Source of the DNA: Hypericum androsaemum
Taxonomy: Eukaryota; Streptophyta; Magnoliopsida; Malpighiales; Hypericaceae
Assembly (NCBI GenBank): GCA_963995505.1
Contig: OZ023188.1
Coordinates: forward strand, 18,799,912 to 18,863,911
Length of the DNA stretch: 64,000 bases
Direction: 5' to 3'
Under the pieces are notes generated by a model. It was not told the DNA's origin, made no database searches, and saw only the letters and a list, made by a program, of their open reading frames with translations. Position 1 is the stretch's first letter, and every line of letters starts with the position of its first letter. Below are positions 23,901 to 33,152 of this stretch, in pieces. The translations under genes and the position numbers were made by a program.

Positions 23901-26351
23901 TATGGGTGAGCAAACAAATCGAAAATCGTCAAATTGGACCTATCTGGACCAAAAAAATCAGACCAAACTGAATCATATTCCAAAACGGTCCAGTCCGGTC
24001 CCGGATATATGCAAAATCCAGTTTCCGGTCCGGTCTGAGTTTTTTTGCACAGAACTAGAAACAACCGGGACCGGACCGAAAATTTGTCAACATATTAATT
24101 ATAATACTTTCACTTTTTCTCTCCCCGTAACCAAAGTCCAAACCAAACACTCACAGACAAAGAAAAAAAAGTCGCACCTCACAGTTCACCGCCGACGGCC
24201 CGACGCCACCACAGCGGCACAGCCTGTCCAACCGCCGACTGCCCGACGCTCAGCCACCGCCGACGGCTTGACGGTCAACCACCATAGCTTGTCCAACCGC
24301 AGTTGCAGGTAATCAATATTGGAGTTTTTGAAATTAAATTAGGGTTTCTAAATTGGGGGTTTTTTTAATTAGTAATTTCGTGACCCTATTTTTTGATCCT
24401 GAGTCGTGACCTTGTTTCTTGATCCTGTTTCGTGACCTTGTTTATTGGATGTGGATTCGTGATGGTTTAATTTGGTTAGGCTTAGGCCGTAGGCATTAGA
24501 AATTTAGAAGAGTATTGATTTGTGGAGTCGATAATTTTAAATTCTATCCGAGCAGTCTCGAACGGTTGAACCCATGAAGTTTGCAAGTTTGATAGTTGTC
24601 GTAGCTGTAGTTGATGGAAGTTTGATCTCTTCACAGGTGCCAAAGGGCCAATGAGAAAATTCAAAGTCCCGAAAAATAATCCGACGGTTGTGGATGGAGA
24701 TTTAGAAAAGGGAATTCCAGCGAGTACGAAGGACAGCGGAGCACCTTCAAAATGTCCAGAAACTAACTTGAGAGCCCCGATTTGGAATGAGTTTGAAAGG
24801 TTCAAAGATGATCAAGACAAATGGAAGGCGAGATGCAAGCATTGTTCATCGGTATTTGCAGCTGATCCTAGTAAAAATGGGACTTCAACGCTGATAAAGC
24901 ACATCGATTCGACGTGTAGAAAGAGGTCTCGTGTTGACTCCAATCAAACCCAATTGAGCATGACAAATTTCGAAGGTGGTGTCGATTCTCTCACATCTTA
25001 GAGGTATGACCCTGTAGTCTCTAGAAAAAGACTGGCTGAAATGATTATCTGTGATGAGTTGCCTTTTAAGCATGTTGACGGATGGGGATTCCAGCGATTT
25101 ACGTAGAGATTGTTGGACTTTTCTCCACTTTGAAGAAATGGATGGAGAGTGACGATGTTGAGATAGCTAGGACTGCCAAAAAGATGAGTGAAAAGTTTAT
25201 AAAATATTGGAGAAGTCCTGAAAAGATGAACATGTTGATCTTTATAGCTTGTGTCATGGATCCTCGCTACAAGTTGAAGTTTGTAGAGTTCTCAATATAT
25301 TTTTTGCATTCTGATCCTGAAATGGCTGCTTTGATGAAGTCGAAGATAAAAGAGTCTCTCTACAAGCTCTTTAATCATTACAAAGTCGAGGTGACAGTTG
25401 ATGATGATAGCTCGCAATGTTCTTCAAATGTCACATCTTCATCTATGAATGAGAGGAGTAGCACATCTTGTGTTGAAGTATTGGAGCTATATCAAATATT
25501 TGTTGGCGAGATGGGACAAGGAGCTAAGTCTGATTTGGATGTTTATCTTGAAGAGGAACATATGAATAGCTCACCACTATTTGACATTATTCAATGGTGG
25601 AAAAAAATGCTATTAGGTTCCCTATCCTTTCTCAGATGGCCCGTGATGTATTAGCAGTGCCGATCTCTGCTGTTGCTTCCAAATCTGCTTTCAGCACAGG
25701 AGGACGAGTGCTAGATGATTTCAGGAGTTCTTTGGCTCCTGTTGTAGTTGAAGTTTTATTATGTTCTCAAGATTAGATTCGAGGATCCTTTCTTTCTGTT
25801 ACTAGAGAAGAGGATTCAGACGAACAAGAAAAAATAGCATCCGGTAAGTTTCTTTTTTTTTATCATCCTTTCAATTTTGACATAAATTATTATTTTTTAA
25901 ATATGTGATATGAACTATATGTCACTACTCGCTTGACAAAAATATCTAATGGTAGCGTGCATCTTTCAACGATCGATGAGATCATTGAAGTTGATGAAGA
26001 TCACGATGGTGAAGATGTATGATGATGAAATTGGATCGTTGTAACTTGTGTTTATTTTTGTATGGCTGGGATCGTTGTACTTGTAATGATGTTGAAGTTA
26101 GAACTTGAAACTTGTTAGAACTTGGAACTTGGAATCTTGGATCATTTTGGATTGTTTGTTAGAAATTTGGCCCTAGTAATTCTTCACAGATTGAAGGCAG
26201 CCGCTGCCAATTATCAAATCTAATTTTTTCTGGTTCGGTCTGGTTTAAACCAGACCAATGGAATCTAGTCCGGTTCGGTTTGTATTATTCGAAAAAATCC
26301 GGTTCCAGTTCGATCTAATTTTTTCCAGTTCGGTTAGAATGCTCACCCCTA
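23901..26351 (+). mobile_element. Defective hAT transposon
   Basis: The ends are TATGGGTGAGCA and, inverted, TAGGGGTGAGCA (11 of 12 match). Flanks are GTCGGTTT (23893-23900) and GTCGGTCC (26352-26359), an 8-bp duplication with two changes. The interior holds broken hAT transposase parts, and subterminal regions are rich in ccggtccggt-like motifs at both ends. 2451 bp is shorter than an autonomous element. Confidence 0.85.
24651..25776 (+). pseudogene. hAT transposase remnant (BED finger, RNase-H-like end, dimerisation domain)
   Basis: The frame at 24651-24991 encodes a BED zinc finger (WKARCKHCSSVF, then STLIKHIDSTC), ending at a stop. 25082-25654 encodes the C-terminal part of the hAT catalytic region (KYWRSPEKMN, ACVMDPRYKLKFVEF). 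A frameshift near 25610 leads to the dimerisation region (RFPILSQMARDVLAVPISAV, SAFSTGGRVLDDFRSSL), which ends at 25776. Most of the catalytic core is deleted, so it cannot transpose by itself. The domain order matches the DAYSLEEPER/RICESLEEPER group of BED-hAT proteins. Confidence 0.85.
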
Positions 26352-26376
26352 GTCGGTCCTACATTGAATCAAGTTA

Positions 26377-27450
26377 TCTTACTATAATAAAAGGGATTTC
26401 CTTTTTTGGGTGGTTTGGTGTGTCACGTGGAAATGTTTAAACTACCCCCAAATCCCAAACCCAAACCCAATACCCCAAACCCAAAACCCAAACCAAATAC
26501 CACCGACCCCCAAACCACAGGACCATGGACCCCCGGACCACGAACCCCAGACCACCGGACTCTTGGACCACGGACCCCCGGACTGGACCACTGAACCACG
26601 GACCTCCGGACCCTAGGACACCCGAACCACCGAATCACAGATCCCGGACCACTGAACCCCCGGACCCCGGACCATCGGACCAAGGACCCCCAGACCACAG
26701 GACCACCAGACCGTCAGACCCCGGACCCCCGGACCACCGGACTACGGACCCCAGACTACGGAATCCCTGACCATCGGACCACCGAACTACCGACCCCCGG
26801 ACTCCCGAACCACCAGACCATGGACCCCCGACCACAAGATCACCAGACCCACGGACCTCGGACCACCGGACTCCCGAATCATAAGACCACCAGACCGACG
26901 GACCCTGGACTACCAGACCCTAGACCACCGAACTACCGGACCCCCGGACCACTGAACCACAAACTCTGGACCATCAGACCACCAAACAACGGACCCCCGG
27001 ACCCCGAACCACCAGATCATGGACCCCCGGACCACCGGACTTCGGGACCCCGGACCACTGAACCACGAACCCCGGACCTCCGACCTCCGGATCACAGACC
27101 ACCTGACCCTAAGACTACCGAATCACGGACCTCGGACCATCGAACCCCCGAACCGCGAACCACCGGACCCTGGACCTTCGGACCACTGGACCCGGGACAA
27201 TCGACCCCCGAACCACCAGACCACGGACTCCCGAACTACCGGACCACGGACCCTCAGACCACAGGACCGCCGGACCCCCTACCCCGAACCCCCGGACCAC
27301 CGTACCGCCAGACCCCCGACTCCGGACGCCTCCAACCATTGACCCCGTTCTTTTTTATTTTTCTATAGCTTAAAAAAGAAAATATTGAAAGATATGTTTT
27401 GTAGATTTTGAAATAGAACAGCACTCGCATCGCGCGTGCATATTTACTAG
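26377..27450 (+). mobile_element. Non-autonomous Helitron-like element
   Basis: It begins TCTTACTATAATAAAAGGG, a typical plant Helitron left end, directly after an A. It ends with an imperfect hairpin (GCACTCGC, loop, GCGCGTGC) followed a few bases later by CTAG, directly before a T. Insertion between A and T, 5' TC, a 3' hairpin and CTAG are the Helitron hallmarks. There is no Rep/helicase gene. Almost the whole interior is a C-rich minisatellite. Confidence 0.75.
26440..27340. repeat. C-rich minisatellite inside the Helitron
   Basis: About 900 bp built from short, variable units of the type CCGGACCACC, CGGACCCCCGG and GAACCACGGACC. No stop codons arise in several frames on both strands, giving long Pro/Arg/Thr/Asp frames that are artefacts. 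CCGG is very frequent, giving many CpG sites. Confidence 0.9.
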
Positions 27451-27600
27451 TGTACATAAAGATTTTCGAAAAAAACATTGTAGTAGTTGCGTTTTGGATC
27501 CTGATAGACCATAAAATGGTTTATTAATTTCGGTCTCCGAATTTTATTAGGAATGTCGTAGAGTATACTATTATACTCTTATAAACAGAGTGCGATGATA

Positions 27601-29490
27601 TTACAGAGCGAATAACTCTTTGACTCTAAGAAGTTCCTTGAGAGCATATCTAACGTCTATTCGATCTCTTGGCGATTCAGCAGAGCACAGTAGTCCAGTA
27701 CGGAGAACCGATGCCAGGCCCTCATTGATCGTACAGTAACTTCCGGTGCCAAGCTGGAAAGCCGATTTGCTTGATGATGCTTGCTCTTCTTCTGCCTCTT
27801 CATTCATCAGCAGGAGCTGAGCATCCACAATATGCATCACCTGATCATTCGAAAGGCCCATCTCGATGAAGCTGCGGATCGTAATGTCACCACTGAACAT
27901 CGCATTTGTCGGCCTCTTCCCCGTGAAAAGCTCCAAGAGGATGATACCGTAGCTGTAAACATCACCTTTTTCCGAAGCCTTTATGCCCATACTATATTCT
28001 GCAAATGAAACAGAGATAGAATTATTGAATGATGGTAGTGAGTTGAGGTTAAAAATATAGTACAAGTTATAACCTGGAGGTATGTAGCCGACAGTTCCTT
28101 TTACTCCGATCGAACTCGTTCGAGATTGGCCTGAGGATTCCGGCTGCGTGACGAGTCTTGCAAGCCCGAAATCACCGACATGAGCAACGAGGTCACTGTC
28201 CAGGAGGATGTTACTCGGTTTCAGGTCGCAGTGGATCACCGGTTCATGGCAGCCGTGGTGAAGATACTCCAACGCATTAGCCACATCGATAGCTATGTTC
28301 AGCCTCCGAGTTAAGTCCAGGCCGCGAGAACCTTCTTGATGTAACCAGCTATCCAGGTTTCCGTTGACCATGAACTCGTATAGAAGAGCTTTGAAATCCT
28401 GGCCGTTGAAATCAATACTCGAGCAGGCGGATATAATCTTAACCAGATTCCGGTGCCTGATATTCTTTAGCGCTTGGCATTCGGCTAAAAAGCTCCTGTT
28501 AGCTCCTCGGACATTGAGATCGAAGACCTTCACAGCCAAGAGTTCTCCTGTACTGAGAATTCCTTTATATACAGATCCAAAGCTTCCTCTGCCTAACAGA
28601 TTCTCCGTAGAAAAATGACCGGTTGCTTGCACAAGTTCATGGTAAGAAGGACCAGAGAACATGTGCAGCTCTGGCAAAGAAGGAACGACACTGACCGGAT
28701 GCAGTACGAGTACATTTGATCGTGCTTGCTTCCGTCTCCAATAGACAGTAACCAGAAGGACGACAATTCCAACTAGAGCGACGATAGGAAGTACAATTGC
28801 TGCAACAGCATTTTGCTTTCTCGGCACCGGACAAGGTGGTAGTCGTAGTCGTAGAGCTCCTCCACAAAGTTCTTTGTTACCAGAAAATTGGAAGCCGAAG
28901 ACGCTATCTAGCATAAAAACTCCCTTTACGGGGACTCGACCAACAAAATCATTATAGGACAGATCAAGATGGTGAAGGAACGGGAGGTCCCCCAAGAACT
29001 CGGGTATCACTCCTGAAAGGTTGTTGTAAGAAATACTTGGGAACCACAAACCTCTTAGCTGCTGAAATGATGAAGGAATGGTTCCCTCAAAATGGTTACT
29101 TCCCAAGTCAAGCTTCTCGCAGCTACCAAGAGCGCCAATCTGTGCAGGTATAAGTCCTCGGAACTTGTTGCCTCCGAGGACTAATACCTTGAGTGATGTA
29201 AGATTTCCGATGAAGGGAGACAAAGTTCCGACCAAGTGCTGGGATGACAGGTCCAGGTATATCACCCTCTGATTCTCACTGTCACAAGTAACCCCTCCCC
29301 ACCTGCAGAAGTGAAGGGAAGGGTCCCAGAACCCCATATTCTTTATCCCACTCTTCAACGCAAGCAGCGCTTCTCGGTCTGTCTCGTTTGTGCGAGCATG
29401 GTCCTGCGCGGAAGCTGTGACAATGGCTTTGGAAAGGACAAGAACATGCCAGCAAAAGAAGAAAACACAAACAAGTAGCCTGTGTTGCAT
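27601..29490 (-). CDS. LRR receptor-like kinase, LRR subfamily XII (EFR/Xa21/At3g47570 type), with shortened LRR domain
   Basis: Plasma-membrane kinase of the group that includes immune receptors. Exons 28074-29490 and 27598/27601-27998 flank a 75-bp intron and join as GYIPPEYSMGIKASEKGDVY. From the Met at 29490 the product is 604 residues (an in-frame Met at 29553 adds 21). In order, in the longer numbering: signal peptide (22-50), LRRNT with CRWGGVTC, about five LRRs (97-208), a cysteine pair (230, 241), a membrane span (249-271), and a kinase with GRGSFGSVYKG (321-331), Lys342, HCD in place of HRD (441-443, a non-RD kinase) and DFG (461-463). Related receptors are about 1000 residues with 20 or more LRRs. 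Here the first LRRs are joined to the last ones, pointing to an internal in-frame deletion. The kinase looks intact. Confidence 0.9.
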   Translation of the reverse strand: MQHRLLVCVFFFCWHVLVLSKAIVTASAQDHARTNETDREALLALKSGIKNMGFWDPSLHFCRWGGVTCDSENQRVIYLDLSSQHLVGTLSPFIGNLTSLKVLVLGGNKFRGLIPAQIGALGSCEKLDLGSNHFEGTIPSSFQQLRGLWFPSISYNNLSGVIPEFLGDLPFLHHLDLSYNDFVGRVPVKGVFMLDSVFGFQFSGNKELCGGALRLRLPPCPVPRKQNAVAAIVLPIVALVGIVVLLVTVYWRRKQARSNVLVLHPVSVVPSLPELHMFSGPSYHELVQATGHFSTENLLGRGSFGSVYKGILSTGELLAVKVFDLNVRGANRSFLAECQALKNIRHRNLVKIISACSSIDFNGQDFKALLYEFMVNGNLDSWLHQEGSRGLDLTRRLNIAIDVANALEYLHHGCHEPVIHCDLKPSNILLDSDLVAHVGDFGLARLVTQPESSGQSRTSSIGVKGTVGYIPPGYNLYYIFNLNSLPSFNNSISVSFAEYSMGIKASEKGDVYSYGIILLELFTGKRPTNAMFSGDITIRSFIEMGLSNDQVMHIVDAQLLLMNEEAEEEQASSSKSAFQLGTGSYCTINEGLASVLRTGLLCSAESPRDRIDVRYALKELLRVKELFAL

Positions 29491-29553
29491 CTTGTATGAT
29501 GTGTGGGCATTAATTTGAGAGTTAATTCTTTCAGGAATCATCTTTATGGCCAT

Positions 29554-30297
29554 TGGGTTTGCTAGATGATGATGGTGATTCCAGGAAACTGCGTTGCAGT
29601 GAAGTTAAATATATGTTTTATTGTCAACGGTACTGTCATGTGGGGGAGAACATACCAAAAACGTCACAAAGAAGGTGACAAGGAAAGTGGCTAGAGGTGG
29701 CATCGTGGCATGCCCGAATAAGAGACTTCATTAGGACTTTTCCCTTTTAGTTATTTCTCTTTCAGTACTCGTATTCCTATTCTTATTCACGTTAGTATTT
29801 CCTGTTTTATGGTCGAAGCTTTGGCTATGTAATACCATGCTCGTCTAGGTTTACAATTCATCAATAACAAAGAAGTCTCTTGTATCTCTTCCCTCTTCTT
29901 CTCTCGTTCCCTACCTTCTTCTTCTTCCATTGCAATTCCGGGCAGCCACCACGGCTCCAGGAAAGGAAAGCGGGATAAACAACTTCGCAACCTGCCTCGG
30001 GAATCTGCTTCGCACAGTTACAACCTTCAGAGCACATACCAGGTACTCTCTTCTCTTTACAGATAAAAAAAATCTATAGAAGCGCAACTTGCTAGTTAGA
30101 TTCAGAAATAATAATATACTAAAAGATGCACATCTTTGAGCAATTAGGCTGGGTCGTTGTCGTCGTCATCGTCATCCTTTAGGATTAAGCGATTAAGCTA
30201 TCAAGACTTTTTAAATGAAGTCGTCTTTTGCTTTTTAGCATTTTTCTTACAACAGCGTTTAAAGCAAACTCGTTTAAAGCAAGCAATTCCATAACAA
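29554..30297. other. Intergenic, with a possible LTR fragment
   Basis: About 29640-29935 has the composition of a plus-strand retrotransposon LTR (a cctattcctattcttattc tract, caataacaaag, then a CT-rich U5-like part), but I found no clear TG/CA ends or target duplication. No gene is seen. Confidence 0.3.
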
Positions 30298-30706
30298 TCA
30301 TAATGCCCGGAAATCATGAAGTACACCATTCTTCCCTAGCAATAAGTATTTGAGCATGCCGCGACCTTCCACGCTGATTTTTGTAGCTTGCAATTGCTTC
30401 TTCTTTGGTGCTTTCAGTTGTTGCAACTTCTTGTTCATCTGCGCCATTCACAAGTTACATGCAAGTGTTTAATACAGGAGCATATTTTACTAAACATCTC
30501 TCCGGTGCTTAATTGTCCACCGCATTATCAGTCAACAAGCAACTGTTACTTTTCATGCATGTAAACCATAGTATCTACTGCAAAAAACTACATCCTGTGC
30601 TGATCATGCATTGCTTGCTTTGCACGTGCTCGTATTTCCTCGGGATCAATCTTTGATTGTGGACGTACCACAAAATCCATTGGTGTTGCATCTGGGCGAT
30701 ACCACT

Positions 30707-30969
30707 TGTCACGATCAAGGTAGAATTGGGGAAGATAGAAAGAGAAAGAGAACAGAGATAGAAAGGGAGAAAGGAGAGAGAGGAATAGAAGAATGATGAA
30801 TAATATTCCCGATACATTTGTCAATTCTATTATCCTATTTATACTATGCATCTACTTTTAGTAGAATGCCCTTGTCGTCCATTACTAATATCATAACATG
30901 TCGTCCACAAGTATCGTGACATTACGCATGTAATCTGGAAGATGACCCTCCAGCACGCCGATCCCTACA
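30707..30969 (-). mobile_element. LTR inserted in the IWS1 copy
   Basis: On the minus strand a 263-bp unit starts TGTAGGGATCGG and ends CGTGACA. It has a TATA box (agtataaatagg) and a CT-rich U5-like end, and is followed by AGTGGTATC, which resembles a tRNA-Met primer-binding site start. It abuts the exon coding RPDATPMDF. No target duplication was found, so insertion was followed by deletion, or the ends are misplaced. Confidence 0.5.
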
Positions 30970-32139
30970 TGTTTTGGTAAAAGAAGAATCATTTTTAGCA
31001 TGGGAAAAAGATTTAAGTAGCTAATAGGAGGAGAGGCAACTCAGATGAGATCGCAGAATGCCTGTTTTCTTGACAGAAACTTCAGGCAAAGCTTGAAAAA
31101 AGGAGAGATAAACATCATCAAGACTTACCTTGAAATATCCAAATCAATGTCACCATCCTGAGATTCAACCCCAGCATTACTTACTGGCCTGTTAGATGGT
31201 TAAAAGGAGCGACTTTTAGCCAAATCGGTAGAAGCACAAACACATTTCCACTCACCACCTTGCTATATGCAGTATGTATAAACCAACATGAAAAACAATT
31301 ATTCATTCTCCAGGAAAAAGTACCTTCTTGCAAGTAGGCCTTCGGAAAGCCTGATGATCTTCAACGTTTCTCATATCCTCAAACCTTGTACTCTTGTTGA
31401 CTATTGGTCGACTCTGCAGCAATCATAAGGAATCAAGATAGCTGAATTACTAGAGTAGTCCATGAAGAGACTTCCATGAGACACTTCAATTGTATAAGAA
31501 ACTGTTTGGTTACCCATTTATCAACCAATTCCCTGGCAAGCTTCCTGTTTGACGTGGTTTCCTTGTCAGATTCTGATAAGAACATAATAATAACCTGCGG
31601 CGAACAAAATGTTTCAGACCAAAGCTAGAAAGGAAGTATCACAAATTTTCTTTTGGAGATGAGACCACTTTTCGTCAATTGTTCCCTTCTATCGTACTGC
31701 TCCAGGTCAATAGGAAACTACACTACAAAAGAGAATGGACAATGAGTTAACAAACCTCTGTGCAGAGGCAGAAACCAACTATACTAGAAAAGACTGGGCG
31801 CATGACTGAAGAGCTTACATCGGCCAAAATCCGCAAGACGGCAGCACGGACATTTATATTAGGCAAACTTCCATCAGGAAGTGGCTTTTTCAGCAGTGTC
31901 AACACTGTGATCTATGAATTCTTGTTGCAGCTGCATCAAAAGTAAACCACAAGAGACACAAGAATGATTTCAGGATCAAGTCATAAAGTTGAGACGGCTA
32001 TTAAGATCAGCATCCTCCCCAGCTACAACCTCAAGCTCGGCCATGACTCTCTCAACCAACAGCGCAATCTCTGCCTGCAGGACTTTTCTCACTCTTCGAG
32101 TTCTTTGACCTCGTCATCCTCTTCGCCCTCGTCAGGAGC

Positions 32140-32141
<2 letters not shown>

Positions 32142-32203
<62 letters not shown>
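32142..32203. repeat. (TA)n(GA)n microsatellite
   Basis: About 21 TA units followed by about nine GA units, inside the degenerate IWS1 copy. It is likely polymorphic. Confidence 0.95.
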
Positions 32204-32400
32204 ACAAGAGAGGGCAGAGAGAAACCAAAGGCAAACAATTCTGACTGCTGCTGCTTAGTAAATTGACAATAAACCTCTCTCTCTCTCTCGCTTTTACTAA
32301 GCTTCCTGCTCTCCTTCCCACCTTCTTGCTCAGCTTCTTCCCTTCATCCTCCCTTACAAACTCAACTCCCGGGCATCCCCGGCATCTCATCAAAACCCAT

Positions 32401-33152
32401 CAACGGCTCCCACAGAAGCAGAAATCGCGAAAGCGAAAGCCCTAATCAAAGTGAAGAAGAAGAAGGAGCTCACGGATCGTCATCGTAATGACGAGGTGGA
32501 GGAGGACAGGGCTGGGGCAGTTAGTTTGTAAGGGAGGATGAAGGGAAGAAGAGGAAGAACCTAAGCAAAGCAAGGAAGGTGGGATGGAGAGGTAGGAAGC
32601 TGATGGGAGTGGCGGGAAAGTGGCTCGAGCTTTTCTGTTTTTCGATAGCCTATTATAATAATAATAATCATTCTGCAAATTATATATTACATTCATGCTT
32701 GTTTAACTCTCATGGTATGATACTAGATTTTTTTTGAAGTCACTTTCTCTTCTTTCTTTTTTTTATATAACTGCCCTGGGCCAGCATCCAAGTAACCATA
32801 ATTCGGCTTTCACATAAGTGAATTTTATTAATGCGAAATGTACTAACATAATAAAATTAATTAGCCAAACATGGTGCAGTGAAAGTCCCTCTAAATATCT
32901 ATCTAACTCTGAGTGGGTGGGTCAATTTCTACCCTTTGTGAAAAATGAAAAAAGTTTTGTTTGGAAGGAAAACAAATTCAAAACCGTCTAAAGCTCCGCG
33001 ATTTTTGTCAACCCGCCTAAATTTTATTCCATATCAAGAGTCACTGATCACATGGCTAAGAGACCATTTAGCTATTGCCTGCCCGAGTAAGCTTAGATTC
33101 TCCAACAATCTATCCATCTATTAAGAGAAATATGCACAACACGAACAGCCAA
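32401..33152. other. Intergenic between the IWS1 copy and the DnaJ gene
   Basis: The purine-rich part (32440-32640) may be the old IWS1 promoter or leader. The rest is AT-rich 3' flank of the DnaJ gene. No gene is seen. Confidence 0.4.

Larger units (their letters stand above)
30298..32400 (-). pseudogene. IWS1: IWS1/SPN1-like transcription elongation factor, degenerate copy
   Basis: IWS1 binds SPT6 and RNA polymerase II during elongation. Minus-strand exons are recognisable in order: 32000-32090 (EIALLVERVMAELEVVAGED), 31819-31930 (LQQEFIDH, then PLPDGSLPNINVRAAVLRIL), 31661-31717 (FPIDLEQYDRREQLTKSGL), 31514-31594 (IIMFLSESDKETTSNRKLA), 31324-31413 (SRPIVNKSTRFEDMRNVEDH), 31129-31188 (SNAGVESQDGDIDLDIS), 30588-30705 (ATPMDFVVRPQSKIDPEE), 30298-30438 (KKLQQLKAPKKKQLQATK, GRGMLKYL). 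Lesions: a frameshift after FIDH, loss of the NWLE residues, missing donors after KSGL and after QHRM, an LTR inside one exon, and a lost stop adding about 15 residues. No intact N-terminus is found. The functional IWS1 must lie elsewhere. Confidence 0.85.

Noticed and set aside
26820..27368. 182-codon Pro/Thr/Arg-rich frame and opposite-strand Gly/Val/Arg frames
   Set aside because: They arise from the stop-free C-rich minisatellite and are open on both strands; there is no start context, splice structure or family.
30588..30851. 87-codon minus-strand frame as a complete small protein
   Set aside because: Its first half is LTR U5 sequence and its second half is an IWS1 exon; it is a chance fusion.
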